Below the pieces are notes generated by a model. The model saw only the letters and a program-made list of their open reading frames with translations, was not told where the DNA came from and ran no database searches. Positions 34,951-45,229 of a DNA stretch of 64,000 nucleotides are shown piece by piece (within the stretch, counting starts at the first letter, position 1; each line of letters begins with the position of its first letter). The position numbers and the translations under genes were made by a program. The DNA comes from Geobacteraceae bacterium (lineage in GTDB: Bacteria > Desulfobacterota > Desulfuromonadia > Geobacterales > DSM-12255): the NCBI GenBank assembly GCA_013377075.1, contig JACABD010000002.1, forward strand, positions 1 through 64,000, written 5' to 3'.

Positions 34951-34979
34951 AAGAGCCCACTGATTTCAGTGGGCTCTTT
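34951..34979 (+). terminator. Hairpin after the surface-protein gene
   Basis: AAGAGCCCACTGA and TCAGTGGGCTCTT form a long, nearly perfect stem, but only TTTA follows, so it is an imperfect intrinsic terminator. The A-rich upstream arm could serve the opposite strand. Confidence 0.7.
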
Positions 34980-35105
34980 ACGTTTCAAGGTGGATGGCAT
35001 CTGATTTATAGCAGGAATTACCTTCTTGTTTGAACGGATTTGAATTGCCTGTTTTTCGAACAGTCGGTTTTTACGGCCACCTGCTGCATAAACGGCAGAA
35101 ACTGT

Positions 35106-35135
35106 TTGACACCGTCATGGAACTTATGTTAGATA
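35106..35135 (+). promoter_or_regulatory. Promoter of tRNA-Ala
   Basis: A perfect TTGACA (35106-35111) is followed after 18 bases by TAGATA (35130-35135), placing +1 about 8 bases before the tRNA. The rest of the gap 34980-35105 holds small imperfect inverted repeats only. Confidence 0.6.
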
Positions 35136-35148
35136 CATATTTCGTTTT

Positions 35149-35224
<76 letters not shown>

Positions 35225-35233
35225 TAAAATATC

Positions 35234-35265
35234 AAAGGGTTAGGCAATTGCCTGACCCTTTTTTA
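35234..35265 (+). terminator. Intrinsic terminator after tRNA-Ala
   Basis: AAAGGGTTAGGCA-at-TGCCTGACCCTTTTTT: a 13-bp stem with one wobble pair followed by a T run, 28 bases before lgt. Confidence 0.85.
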
Positions 35266-35292
35266 TTAACGCAACGCTGTCAGGAGAATTCC

Positions 35293-36087
35293 ATGCAGTT
35301 GCCAACCATTGATCCTGTGTTTCTCCGATTAGGTCCCCTTGAGTTCAGATGGTACGGGCTCATGTATATTCTCGGCTTTCTTGCTGCATATCTCATAATC
35401 AGGCAACAGGCAAAAAAACGAAATATTGATCTATCATCAGAAACAATTTCCGATATTGTTTTTTTCATAGCTATGGGAATTGTTCTGGGTGGCCGTAGCG
35501 GCTATATCCTTTTCTATAATTTTGCCTGGTATATTGCTCACCCACTGAAAGTATTTGCAGTCTGGGAGGGTGGGATGTCATTTCATGGCGGGATTATAGG
35601 TGGTGTGATTGCCGGTCTCTATATTGTCAGGAAACATTCTCTGGGGACATGGGAGATGGGAGATATCATTGCGCTTACCATCCCTGTAGGGCTTGGGCTT
35701 GGCAGGTTAGGTAACTTTATTAACGGGGAGCTTTTCGGTAGGGTTACAAATGTTTCCTGGGGCGTCATTTTCCCTTCAGGTGGCAACCTTCCCAGGCATC
35801 CATCACAACTGTATGAAGCTTTTCTGGAAGGGCTTCTTCTCTTTATAATTACCTATTCGGTTAGCAGGATGAATCCTCCCAAAAGTGTCGCTTTCTGGAC
35901 TGTTATCGGCGGTTATGGTCTTTTCAGGTTTATTGTGGAGTTTTTCAGGGAACCTGATCAGCAGCTCGGATTCCTATGTGGTGGTGCTACAATGGGGCAA
36001 ATCTTGAGTTTACCTATGTTCGCTCTTGGAATGGTTATGATAGTTGTTGCCTATTACAGGCGGAGAAAGGTCAATCAAGCTGTTTGA
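35293..36087 (+). CDS. lgt: Prolipoprotein diacylglyceryl transferase
   Basis: Transfers diacylglycerol from phosphatidylglycerol to the lipobox cysteine of prolipoproteins, the first step of lipoprotein maturation in the inner membrane. The start at 35293 follows CAGGAG and gives 264 residues; the track start at 35164 lies inside tRNA-Ala. Seven membrane helices are apparent. Signature motifs are the HGG segment in MSFHGGIIGGVIAG and RLGNFINGELFGR; the family's essential region near the C-terminus reads GYGLFRFIVEFFREPD. It converges with the RsbW-like gene, overlapping it by 17 bases. Confidence 0.96.
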   Translation: MQLPTIDPVFLRLGPLEFRWYGLMYILGFLAAYLIIRQQAKKRNIDLSSETISDIVFFIAMGIVLGGRSGYILFYNFAWYIAHPLKVFAVWEGGMSFHGGIIGGVIAGLYIVRKHSLGTWEMGDIIALTIPVGLGLGRLGNFINGELFGRVTNVSWGVIFPSGGNLPRHPSQLYEAFLEGLLLFIITYSVSRMNPPKSVAFWTVIGGYGLFRFIVEFFREPDQQLGFLCGGATMGQILSLPMFALGMVMIVVAYYRRRKVNQAV

Positions 36088-36499
36088 TCATTTCCAGCAC
36101 ATTGCCGTTATCGCCGTTTCTGATATATGTTACTGAGTCCATGATCTCCCGGATCAAAAAAATTCCTCTTCCCCTGTCTTCAAGTTGATTAAAGTCAGGT
36201 GACTGCACTTCGTTGATATCAAATCCCTGCCCAAAATCAAAAATCCGGATAAGAAGCTCATTTTCCGCAATGTTGATAAGGATATGTACGCAGTTGTCAC
36301 TACAGTCACTGTTGCCATATTTTATGGCATTTGTCATTGCCTCTGTGAGTACCAGGTTTATCTGATAGGCAAGTGTCTCCCTGTCGCCGGAGAAGCGGTC
36401 TATCTCTCTTGCAATATCTTCGCCAATCCTGCCGATAAGGCTTAAGTACCTTGTCTGGTTTGGTACCTTTATATCGAGTTCAATGTCACGGTTTCGCAT
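36071..36499 (-). CDS. RsbW-like anti-sigma factor / serine-protein kinase (HATPase_c)
   Basis: A 142-residue GHKL ATPase of the RsbW/SpoIIAB type, with the N box VLTEAMTNAIKYGN, G1 IFDFGQGFDI and G2 DRGRGIFLIREIM. Proteins of this type bind a sigma factor or other target and phosphorylate a STAS antagonist. It lies 8 bases downstream of the STAS gene in an operon headed by a transporter-phosphatase, forming a complete kinase/antagonist/phosphatase set. No sigma-factor gene is adjacent, so the final target is unknown. The 3' end overlaps lgt on the other strand by 17 bases. Confidence 0.9.
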   Translation of the reverse strand: MRNRDIELDIKVPNQTRYLSLIGRIGEDIAREIDRFSGDRETLAYQINLVLTEAMTNAIKYGNSDCSDNCVHILINIAENELLIRIFDFGQGFDINEVQSPDFNQLEDRGRGIFLIREIMDSVTYIRNGDNGNVLEMIKQLD

Positions 36500-36507
36500 A
36501 AAGCTAT

Positions 36508-36840
36508 CTAGCCTTCCAGGGCATCGGCTACAGTGGGGAAAATCTCAAAAACCCGATGGAGTCTTGTCAGCTCAAACATTGATTTTACCTGGGGTTGTAG
36601 AGAGGAGAGCTTCAACGTGCCATGATTTGTTGTTGCATTCTTGAAACCGGAAACGAGTGCACCGAGACCCGAACTGTCTATGAATCTGACGGTTTTCAAG
36701 TCAATAAGAAGACTTAGTTTGCCTTTCTCGAAAAGACTCTGAACCTCAGCTTTGAGCTCACCGGAGTTGTGAGCATCAAGGCGTTCCTCATTTATCTGGA
36801 TTACTATGGTGTTCTTAATTTCCTCAGTAGTTATATTCAT
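36508..36840 (-). CDS. STAS-domain anti-sigma factor antagonist
   Basis: A 110-residue SpoIIAA/RsbV-type protein. The phosphorylation site is in the typical loop VRFIDSSGLGALVSG (Ser56/Ser57). When dephosphorylated, such proteins bind the RsbW-like kinase and release its target. GGAAGG precedes the ATG. It is placed between the SpoIIE-type phosphatase and the kinase genes, which are its expected partners. Confidence 0.92.
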   Translation of the reverse strand: MNITTEEIKNTIVIQINEERLDAHNSGELKAEVQSLFEKGKLSLLIDLKTVRFIDSSGLGALVSGFKNATTNHGTLKLSSLQPQVKSMFELTRLHRVFEIFPTVADALEG

Positions 36841-36901
36841 AAATTTACCTTCCTTCCCAAAAAAAGAATTTCTTTAATTATAACATATAAAATCAGTTTT
36901 G

Positions 36902-39900
36902 CTAATCCTGTTGGTCATAGGGTGACTGCTCAATCCTGAATGCCACCATTGATACGTCGTCAGTCAGTGGATTACCTCCTGAAAAGCAGATAACCTCCCG
37001 GTATATGTGGTCAACTATCTGTTGAATAGGCTCATCATGGCATTTAATAAGAATATTCTCAAGCCGCTCAATACCGAACAATTCACCGTCATCGTCTGTT
37101 GCCTCTGTTACTCCGTCTGTGTAAAGTAACAGTAGATCGCCCGGGTTTAACATAATAGATCTGTCCTCAAAAACTATATCTCCCTTCACACCTATGATCA
37201 TCCCTTCCGCATCCAGCATCTGACATTCCTGTTCTGTTGCCTGGTATAGCAGGGGGGTGTTATGACCAGCATTAGAGTAAGTGAGCCACTGGGTTGCACA
37301 GTCATATTTTATATAAAACATCGAGATGAATAGTTCCGCCCTTGTCAAATCCGGCAATAGAAGGTTATTAAGAGATGCCAGTATTCCCGAAGGAGTAGTG
37401 TTGATATTTACCTGTGCTCTCAGGACTGATCGGGTTTCAACCATGATAAGTGCGGCTCCGACATTGTGTCCTGAGACATCCGCTATCACAGCATCAAAAA
37501 ATCTGTCATCGCTGACAAAGAAATCATAATAGTCTCCTCCGACATGGTCGGCGGAGACTGAGAGTGACGCAATCTGCAATCCTGAAATGTTCGGCGGAGC
37601 ATCTGGAAGCAGTGAGAGCTGTATCTGCTTGGCCATCTCCATTTCGTGCTGAACAGCGGCATTTTTAAGAAGTGCGGCATCTTTCTCGTTCTTTTCATGT
37701 TCACGGGCCTCTCGCTCATCTACTAGCTTTACGGCAAGAGCAAGCTGACCAGCCAGGCTTGATAGCAGGTTCAGCAGTTCTTCAGTAAAAAGGCCTACTA
37801 TTGATATTGAATATACCGAGAGTACCCCCAGAGGCTCTTCGTCCCCTACCAGTGGAATGTGGGCAAATGCGGCAAATGTGTCAACAGGCGTGACCGCCGA
37901 AGCTGTTCTTCTGGTAATGTTTCTGGTGTCGTTGGCAAATTGTGATTTTTTGGTTGTAAGAAGTTCTGAAATAAAGAAGTCCTCTGTCGGGCTGATTTTT
38001 GCAGATATGCGAAAGTCGCCATTAAGAATGCTTTTTTCAGACAGAAGCGGCATGTTTCTATCGTTGTCTATCAGTCGGACAGTTACCAGGTCAAAGTGGA
38101 ACTCCTTGACTAAAAGTTCAAGTAACTCTTTGGTGATTGATTGCAAGCTGCCAGACCTGTTCATTATTTCAGATGATTTAAGCCTGACATAAAGAGCTTC
38201 GCGGCTTTCTTCAAGTGATGATCGGACTGACCTGAAAGCGTCATAAAATGATTCCATGCCTGAACCGACATCAGAGAGGTAGTTTTCTATAATTGCGCTT
38301 GCCGCAGCAGAACCAACCGAACCTGCGATGGTTTTCTCGACAAATCTCTTCAGGCTGGGAAGCTCGAATTCAGATACCATCCCCTTTTCATCAATTTCAT
38401 GAAGGGATAGATATTCGCTAATAGCCTCATGAGCCTGTTTTTCGCCGATAAAGTTTTCCATTAGGCCGACAAATTCGATAATTGTGACAGGTTTTGAGAG
38501 CCTCTTTGTCTCCCAAAGATCAGTACGTGTTCCCTCTGAATAGGGTTCAGCAAATTTGATGCATTGCTCTTTCTCGGCTTCGCTCTGATTTAGAAGGATG
38601 GAGAAAAGAAGGTAGCCGCCAATGTTGAAGAGCATGCTCCAGAAAAGCGAGTTGCTCCACATATCCAGACCGGTCAGACCGAAAAGCTCTGTTGGTTTGA
38701 GTATTGAAAGGCCGAACAAACCATGTTCAAGGATGTCTGTATCTATCCATCCGGACTTGATGACAGAGGGGAGAAGAAGGGTGTAAAACCAGATAGAAAA
38801 CCCACCCATAATGCCAGCAATGGCGCCTGCGGCATTACCTCTGGGCCAGTATATTGCGCCTATTAGTGAAGGTGCTAGCTGAATTGCGGCTGAAAATGAA
38901 ATCAGGCCTATATTCACCAGCATGAAAGTGTCACCTATTATCTGGAAATAGGCATATCCAAGAAAAATGACAAGGAATATACTCATTCGCTTCAATGCCA
39001 GTATGAGTGTTGAAAAAGAGTCGGTAATTCTCAGCCTGAGCACTAAAGGCATCAGAAGATGGTTAAGTATCATTGTTGATGTTGCAACTGATTCAGCAAT
39101 GACCATCCCTGCTGCAGCTGAGAACCCTCCAAGAAATGCCAGTAGTGCAAGCCAGTGATGACCAGTGTTCATTGGTATTGTCAGTACAAAATAATCTGCT
39201 CCGCTGTTACTTCCGTTTAATAGAATCCCTCCGAAAGCGATAGGGATAACAAACAGGTTTATTGCAAACAGATAGGCAGGAAAACGCCACATTGCCTCCT
39301 TGATATGATTTTCATCAGAGTTTTCAATAACCATGATCTGGAATTGTCTCGGAAGTAGCATTACGCTTCCCATGGCAAGGAAGAGGTTGGTGGACCAGTT
39401 GGCATAACTTGTCTCGTTTAAATCGCCAAGAGTTGTCAAATGATCAAATAAATAGGGATATTTGGATGACATTTGCCCCATGATGTCAGTGAATCCATTG
39501 AAAAGGAAGTAAGTCACATATATGCCGACGCAGATGAAAGCCAGAAGCTTTACCACGGATTCAAAGGCTATTGCAGCTACAAGCCCTTCATGACGGCGCT
39601 GTGTGGCAAGGCTTCTTGCTCCGAACATGATTCCGAAGATACTGATGAAAATGGCGAAAAAAAGTCCAGAGTTATTAATTGCAAAAGAGTTTTTGAGGTG
39701 TTCCGGGAGCTGAAAGGAGGGGTGATTGCAGATAAGTATGAATGTTGATGAGACAGCCTTTAGTTGCAGGGCTATATACGGGATTATTCCCATGACCGCA
39801 ATGATGGTTATAGCTGCACCGAGAAACTGGGATTTGCCATATCTTGAACTGATAAAGTCTGATATGGATGTTATGTTGTTCTCCTTGGTAATTCTCACAA

Positions 39901-40168
39901 TTTTTCTTAGAATAAACCACCATGTAAATGCAGTGAGTGATGGGCCAAGGTATATGACTATGAAGTCTATGCCAGATGTGGCAGCCCGGCCTACACTTCC
40001 ATAGTATGTCCATGATGTGCAGTAGACGGTTATTGACAGGGAGTATACAAATGAGTTGGAAACAATGCTTCTCCCTTTCTGATAGCGTTTGTACGCATAA
40101 ATTGCCACCAGAAAGTGAAGGCATATGTATAAGGAGATGGCAATTAATAGAGACTGAAAACTTATCAT
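36902..40168 (-). CDS. Sodium:solute symporter fused to GAF and SpoIIE-type PP2C phosphatase
   Basis: 1088 residues. The first 540 or so form an SSS-family (SLC5-like) transporter with about 13 membrane helices (opening SLYICLHFLVAIYAYKRYQ). A cytosolic linker (about 545-690) follows, then a GAF-like domain (about 690-840) and a SpoIIE/RsbU PP2C phosphatase (about 860-1080) with metal-binding motifs DHVGGDYYDFF and IADVSGHNVGAALIM. SSS domains fused to histidine kinases (the CbrA type) are known; here the output is a protein phosphatase that should dephosphorylate the adjacent STAS protein. The transporter domain is therefore a likely nutrient or ion sensor. The substrate is unknown. No clear Shine-Dalgarno sequence is visible; the start is 6 bases after the small membrane gene. 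Confidence 0.88.
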   Translation of the reverse strand: MISFQSLLIAISLYICLHFLVAIYAYKRYQKGRSIVSNSFVYSLSITVYCTSWTYYGSVGRAATSGIDFIVIYLGPSLTAFTWWFILRKIVRITKENNITSISDFISSRYGKSQFLGAAITIIAVMGIIPYIALQLKAVSSTFILICNHPSFQLPEHLKNSFAINNSGLFFAIFISIFGIMFGARSLATQRRHEGLVAAIAFESVVKLLAFICVGIYVTYFLFNGFTDIMGQMSSKYPYLFDHLTTLGDLNETSYANWSTNLFLAMGSVMLLPRQFQIMVIENSDENHIKEAMWRFPAYLFAINLFVIPIAFGGILLNGSNSGADYFVLTIPMNTGHHWLALLAFLGGFSAAAGMVIAESVATSTMILNHLLMPLVLRLRITDSFSTLILALKRMSIFLVIFLGYAYFQIIGDTFMLVNIGLISFSAAIQLAPSLIGAIYWPRGNAAGAIAGIMGGFSIWFYTLLLPSVIKSGWIDTDILEHGLFGLSILKPTELFGLTGLDMWSNSLFWSMLFNIGGYLLFSILLNQSEAEKEQCIKFAEPYSEGTRTDLWETKRLSKPVTIIEFVGLMENFIGEKQAHEAISEYLSLHEIDEKGMVSEFELPSLKRFVEKTIAGSVGSAAASAIIENYLSDVGSGMESFYDAFRSVRSSLEESREALYVRLKSSEIMNRSGSLQSITKELLELLVKEFHFDLVTVRLIDNDRNMPLLSEKSILNGDFRISAKISPTEDFFISELLTTKKSQFANDTRNITRRTASAVTPVDTFAAFAHIPLVGDEEPLGVLSVYSISIVGLFTEELLNLLSSLAGQLALAVKLVDEREAREHEKNEKDAALLKNAAVQHEMEMAKQIQLSLLPDAPPNISGLQIASLSVSADHVGGDYYDFFVSDDRFFDAVIADVSGHNVGAALIMVETRSVLRAQVNINTTPSGILASLNNLLLPDLTRAELFISMFYIKYDCATQWLTYSNAGHNTPLLYQATEQECQMLDAEGMIIGVKGDIVFEDRSIMLNPGDLLLLYTDGVTEATDDDGELFGIERLENILIKCHDEPIQQIVDHIYREVICFSGGNPLTDDVSMVAFRIEQSPYDQQD

Positions 40169-40174
40169 ATTCTT

Positions 40175-40426
40175 TTATTGGCCGTCATTGCGAGGGCTCT
40201 TGTCAATGATTGATATCGTGAAAAGATATATGACAATGATTGAAATGGCCCAGCCACCTATTATGTAAATCAGCAACAGTGGAAAACCTAAAAACAGGTC
40301 AGGCTTGTTAAATATATTGAGAAAGGGGTAGTTAAGCATGATAAGGCCGAGTATGAAAAATATCACCCAGGACTCTTTCATGCTCAGCCTTTGCAGAAAG
40401 TTTTGCTTTAGTTTTCCAGTTTTCAT
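40175..40426 (-). CDS. Small membrane protein, probable partner of the symporter-phosphatase
   Basis: 83 residues with two predicted membrane helices (SWVIFFILGLIMLNYPFLNIF and FPLLLIYIIGGWAISIIVIYLF). Small two-helix proteins of this shape commonly accompany SSS-family transporters (for example the DUF4212-type small subunit), which fits its place as first gene of the operon, 6 bases before the transporter. A second in-frame ATG at 40381, behind AAAGG, may be the real start and would remove the basic N-terminal 15 residues. The family assignment is by size and context only. Confidence 0.7.
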   Translation of the reverse strand: MKTGKLKQNFLQRLSMKESWVIFFILGLIMLNYPFLNIFNKPDLFLGFPLLLIYIIGGWAISIIVIYLFTISIIDKSPRNDGQ

Positions 40427-40483
40427 GTATTAATAATAACATGTTTCAATTCTAATACAACCGGCTTATCTGTCCGGATTTAG

Positions 40484-41605
<1,122 letters not shown>

Positions 41606-41663
41606 AAAAATACAATCTTGAACATACCAGAGCTGAAAGATTACTTTTGTCTCTTTATTCCAT

Positions 41664-42680
41664 ATGATAGAGTTTCCTCTCGACATAATCCTGCCTGTCT
41701 GGAATCGCCCTGTTGATGTGCGTGCCGCCCTTGCATCCTTTGTCTCTGACTCTCCAATGGCACGTATTATAATGGTTAACAATGGCAGTGAACGAGAAAC
41801 CGAATCGATCCTTGATGAATTTGCCGAAGCACTAGATGATCGTGCTCTGCTCGTGGCAACTGCTAGAAATATAGGCACAATAGCTGCGCTTAATCTCGGC
41901 TTTTCAAAGTCCACTGCACCATTAATGCTTGTCGCGTCTCCTTTTACAAGGCTTTCTGCGGGATGGTTTGAATCTGTCGCCGCGCATTTAGCAAACCGCC
42001 CTGATACTGGCTCGCTAAAAATCGCAAAGGCTATTACGTCAACTTCGTCTCCCTCCATCGAGTCTGATCACGGCTCTTTTGATTCTATGATAATCAGGAA
42101 TACCCTTTATAGTGCAATCGGCGGTTTTGACGAAAATATGGACGGATCTTTATGGGCACTTCGTGATTTTGCAAGACGCTCACTGACGAAAGGTTTTCTT
42201 ACTGAATCACTCTTTTCTAGAAATCTTACACTTCTTGACTATAGGGAGCTTGGCTCAGACTCAAAGCGTAAAGAGCGTATCTTTTCAGCCAGAGAGTGCT
42301 ACATGCTGAGGTGGGGGGGGCAGCGGACTTTCCTTCTCAATTGCGGTGACTTTCTTTTTGGAACTGATGCTTCTTCACTTAAAAATGCGCTGCTACAAAC
42401 CGCAAGGCACGGTGACAGGGTTGTTCTAACTGCTGAAAACAGTATCGCAAGAGAGCTCAAGTCGTACGGGTTTGCAGGTATGCATGAAAATGTATCTTTT
42501 CAGCCACTCCCCAGATTTTTCTCTCAAAGAGCACTTGCCAGGATCATTGAGAGCACTCTTGCCTTAGACGCTGCGGCTTTTTTAATATCAGATTCTCCTG
42601 AATTTGAAGCAGGTCTGCAAAAACTCTCTTTTGAGGATTTTCTTGCAATGACAGACAAACGTAATGAACTGTACTGTTAA
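41664..42680 (+). CDS. Family 2-like glycosyltransferase (GT-A fold)
   Basis: 338 residues. It begins DIILPVWNRPVDVRAALAS, the typical GT2 opening, followed by IIMVNNGS and ARNIGTIAALNLGF. The DxD-type position is not clear (VASPFTRLSAGWF), so donor and activity are uncertain. The C-terminal third (RTFLLNCGDFLFGTDASSL) resembles nothing I recognise, and it could instead bind or process a sugar nucleotide. No Shine-Dalgarno sequence is visible before the ATG. It stands between mreB and gmhA and probably acts in lipopolysaccharide or another surface glycan. Confidence 0.65.
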   Translation: MIEFPLDIILPVWNRPVDVRAALASFVSDSPMARIIMVNNGSERETESILDEFAEALDDRALLVATARNIGTIAALNLGFSKSTAPLMLVASPFTRLSAGWFESVAAHLANRPDTGSLKIAKAITSTSSPSIESDHGSFDSMIIRNTLYSAIGGFDENMDGSLWALRDFARRSLTKGFLTESLFSRNLTLLDYRELGSDSKRKERIFSARECYMLRWGGQRTFLLNCGDFLFGTDASSLKNALLQTARHGDRVVLTAENSIARELKSYGFAGMHENVSFQPLPRFFSQRALARIIESTLALDAAAFLISDSPEFEAGLQKLSFEDFLAMTDKRNELYC

Positions 42681-42691
42681 AGGAATAAAAC

Positions 42692-43264
42692 ATGATTGAA
42701 TCTATAAAGGCTCAATTTGCCGATCATGCTGCAACAATTGAAACTATTAATAAGTGTCTCACCGATACAATTTCAGACGCTATTGTCATGATTGAAGATT
42801 CTCTTTCTTCCGGTCAAAAACTACTGATAATGGGTAACGGTGGTTCCGCAGCGGATGCGCAGCATTTTGCTGCAGAAATTATCGGACGCTTCAAGATGGA
42901 ACGTCGTGCGCTTCCCGCCATAGCCCTTACTACCGACAGCTCTGCACTTACGGCAATCGGCAATGATTACGGTTTTGAATCGGTGTTTTCACGTCAGGTG
43001 GAGGGTCTGGCTGCCCCCGGTGATGTTGTTTTTGGTATATCAACCAGTGGCAACTCGCCAAATGTGTTTGCCGCTCTTGCAAAGGGGCGTGAGTCCGGCT
43101 GCCGCACGATCTCGCTTCTTGGAAAAGATGGTGGCTCCATAAAAGATGTCTCCGATATATCGATAATTGTGCCGAGTCACGATACTCCACGTATCCAGGA
43201 GGGGCATATCACAATTATACATATCATCTGCGACCTCCTTGAAAAACGCCTTTTCAAGGTTTAG
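42692..43264 (+). CDS. gmhA: Phosphoheptose isomerase (sedoheptulose-7-phosphate isomerase)
   Basis: Converts sedoheptulose 7-phosphate to D-glycero-D-manno-heptose 7-phosphate, the first step to the heptose of the LPS core or other glycans. It has 190 residues with a SIS domain; motifs [36 protein letters not shown] and [12 protein letters not shown] are intact. It is 11 bases after the glycosyltransferase gene and 10 bases before gmhB. Confidence 0.95.
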   Translation: MIESIKAQFADHAATIETINKCLTDTISDAIVMIEDSLSSGQKLLIMGNGGSAADAQHFAAEIIGRFKMERRALPAIALTTDSSALTAIGNDYGFESVFSRQVEGLAAPGDVVFGISTSGNSPNVFAALAKGRESGCRTISLLGKDGGSIKDVSDISIIVPSHDTPRIQEGHITIIHIICDLLEKRLFKV

Positions 43265-43274
43265 TTAATCTCTT

Positions 43275-43829
43275 ATGGCCATGCACAGGGCAGTTTTTCT
43301 TGACAGGGATGGAACCATAAACGAGGAGAGCGGTTATCTCCACAAAATAGAGGATTGCCGTTTCATACCTGATGCAATAGCTGCTATTGCCCGGCTCAAA
43401 GCTGCCGGTTTTCTAGTTGTAATAGTTACAAATCAGTCCGGAATAGCCCGCGGATACTATACAGAAGATGATCTTCTAAGGCTTCATCAGTATATGGAGA
43501 TCGAGATTGTAAACGGTGGTGGTAGGGTTGATGGCTGGTACTTCTGTCCACATCACCCCGACTTTTCTGATGACTGTGACTGCAGAAAGCCTTTTCCGGG
43601 GATGCTTCGCACCGCTGCCGATGAACTTGAAATTGATCTGGCTTCATCATGGATGATTGGTGACAAGATAGCTGATATTGAAGCAGGAATAGCTGCAGGT
43701 TGCAAGGCTGCTCTTGTAAGAACCGGATATGGCCGCAGGGAGGAAGCTCTACTGCCTGCTCAGTTACCTGTTTTTGACGATATATGCTCAGCTGTAGAAT
43801 ATATTACAAATCCAGATTCTAAGAGGTAA
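43275..43829 (+). CDS. gmhB: D-glycero-D-manno-heptose 1,7-bisphosphate 7-phosphatase
   Basis: A HAD phosphatase of 184 residues in the heptose pathway. Motif I is [15 protein letters not shown], motif [14 protein letters not shown], motif [15 protein letters not shown]. The zinc-binding insertion typical of GmhB is present ([21 protein letters not shown]). It lies directly downstream of gmhA, so consecutive pathway steps are adjacent. The kinase/adenylyltransferase (hldE) and epimerase are not in this window. Confidence 0.94.
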   Translation: MAMHRAVFLDRDGTINEESGYLHKIEDCRFIPDAIAAIARLKAAGFLVVIVTNQSGIARGYYTEDDLLRLHQYMEIEIVNGGGRVDGWYFCPHHPDFSDDCDCRKPFPGMLRTAADELEIDLASSWMIGDKIADIEAGIAAGCKAALVRTGYGRREEALLPAQLPVFDDICSAVEYITNPDSKR

Positions 43830-43833
43830 GTCT

Positions 43834-44736
43834 ATGGCAATCAAAAAAGGAATTTTACTTGCTGGTGGTGCGGGCAGTCGTCTCTATCCGCTGACTCTAG
43901 TTGCAAGCAAACAGCTGCAACCTGTCTATGACAAACCGATGATCTACTATCCTCTCTCAACGCTGATGATGGCTGGAATAAACGATATCCTCATTATCTC
44001 GACACCTCATGATACTCCGCGCTTTGAAGCTTTGCTTGGTGACGGTTCACGGTGGGGGATAAAGCTGTCATACAAGGTCCAGCAGGAGCCAAACGGTATT
44101 GCGCAGGCTTTTATCCTTGGCGAAGAGTTTATCGGTAAAGATTCAGTTGCCCTGATTCTCGGCGATAATATCTTTTACGGCAAGATGGGACTTGATACCC
44201 TGACGAAAGAGTTCAATGGCGGTGCCAGAATCTTCGGCTATTACGTAAATGACCCTGAGCGTTACGGTGTTGTCGAGTTTGATGAAAACGGAAAAGCCAT
44301 AGGTATTGAAGAAAAACCCTCAGTGCCGAAATCAAATTATGCCGTCCCAGGTCTCTATCTTTACGATAATCGAGTCGTTGAAGTATCAAAAAACATGAAA
44401 CCTTCTGCCCGCGGTGAGCTTGAGATTACCGATGTAAATAAGGAGTATCTCCAAAAAGGTGAGCTGATGGTTGAAAAACTAGGCAGAGGAATTGCCTGGC
44501 TCGATACCGGTACCCACCAGAGTCTTCTTGAGGCAAGCCATTTCATAGGCACTCTTGAGGCCAGACAGGGTCTGAAGATTGCTTGTCTTGAAGAGGTAGC
44601 ACTGAGGATGGGTTATATTGATTGTAAGAAGATGTCAGAAGTAATAGATGAAACCCCCAAGTCCAGTTATCGGGAATATCTTGTCAGGGTTTACAATGAA
44701 ACCGGACTCTGTGGCGCGAAAGGGGGCGTGAAATGA
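43834..44736 (+). CDS. rfbA: Glucose-1-phosphate thymidylyltransferase
   Basis: Makes dTDP-glucose from dTTP and glucose 1-phosphate, the first step to dTDP-L-rhamnose and other deoxysugars. It has 300 residues with [36 protein letters not shown] and [18 protein letters not shown]. It is 4 bases after gmhB and overlaps the next gene by 4 bases. The usual rfbB and rfbD partners are absent from the neighbourhood. Confidence 0.95.
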   Translation: MAIKKGILLAGGAGSRLYPLTLVASKQLQPVYDKPMIYYPLSTLMMAGINDILIISTPHDTPRFEALLGDGSRWGIKLSYKVQQEPNGIAQAFILGEEFIGKDSVALILGDNIFYGKMGLDTLTKEFNGGARIFGYYVNDPERYGVVEFDENGKAIGIEEKPSVPKSNYAVPGLYLYDNRVVEVSKNMKPSARGELEITDVNKEYLQKGELMVEKLGRGIAWLDTGTHQSLLEASHFIGTLEARQGLKIACLEEVALRMGYIDCKKMSEVIDETPKSSYREYLVRVYNETGLCGAKGGVK

Positions 44737-45221
44737 GCAGTAATGTCGTATATCAGAAAGGCAGAATCCACGATGTTGTAGCAAATCCTCTAGGTAAGTT
44801 TCTTGACGAGCGGGGATGGCTGTCCGAGTTGTTTAGAACTGATGACCTGCCAGAAGGGTTCCGTCCCGAAATGGCCTATATATCCATGACCGTTCCTGGT
44901 GTTGCCCGTGGTCCCCACGAACATGTTGAACAGAGTGATTATTTCTGTTTCATAGGCCCTGCAAATTTTAAGGTATATCTTTGGGATGCCCGTAAAGATT
45001 CTCCTACTTTTGGCTTAAAACAGACTATTTTCTGCGGTTTGGATTCACCAATCTCTTTGATCGTCCCTCCGGGAGTTGTTCACGCCTATAAAAATGTCAG
45101 CCTCGAAAACGGCATAGTTTTCAATGCGCCTGACCGGCTATATGCTGGCAAAGGGAAGAGTCAGAAGGTTGATGAAATCCGTCATGAGGATGTAGTTGAT
45201 TCTCCCTTTACACTGGACTGA
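44733..45221 (+). CDS. dTDP-4-dehydrorhamnose 3,5-epimerase-family protein (RmlC-like)
   Basis: A 162-residue RmlC-type cupin. It contains [21 protein letters not shown], resembling the RGLHxQ region of RmlC with the catalytic-type His, and [14 protein letters not shown] with the second conserved His. The protein is shorter than typical RmlC (about 180 residues), so it may be a divergent epimerase or act on a different sugar nucleotide. It is translationally coupled to rfbA and 8 bases before mreC. Confidence 0.8.
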   Translation: MSSNVVYQKGRIHDVVANPLGKFLDERGWLSELFRTDDLPEGFRPEMAYISMTVPGVARGPHEHVEQSDYFCFIGPANFKVYLWDARKDSPTFGLKQTIFCGLDSPISLIVPPGVVHAYKNVSLENGIVFNAPDRLYAGKGKSQKVDEIRHEDVVDSPFTLD

Positions 45222-45229
45222 TTAATATC

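Noticed and set aside
36071-36087. 17-base convergent overlap of lgt and the RsbW-like gene as a possible frameshift
   Set aside because: Both C-termini look complete and family-like, so the overlap is real compact packing rather than an error.
43834-45221. dTDP-rhamnose operon
   Set aside because: Only the first enzyme and an RmlC-like protein are present; the dehydratase and reductase genes are absent, so the end product cannot be assigned.
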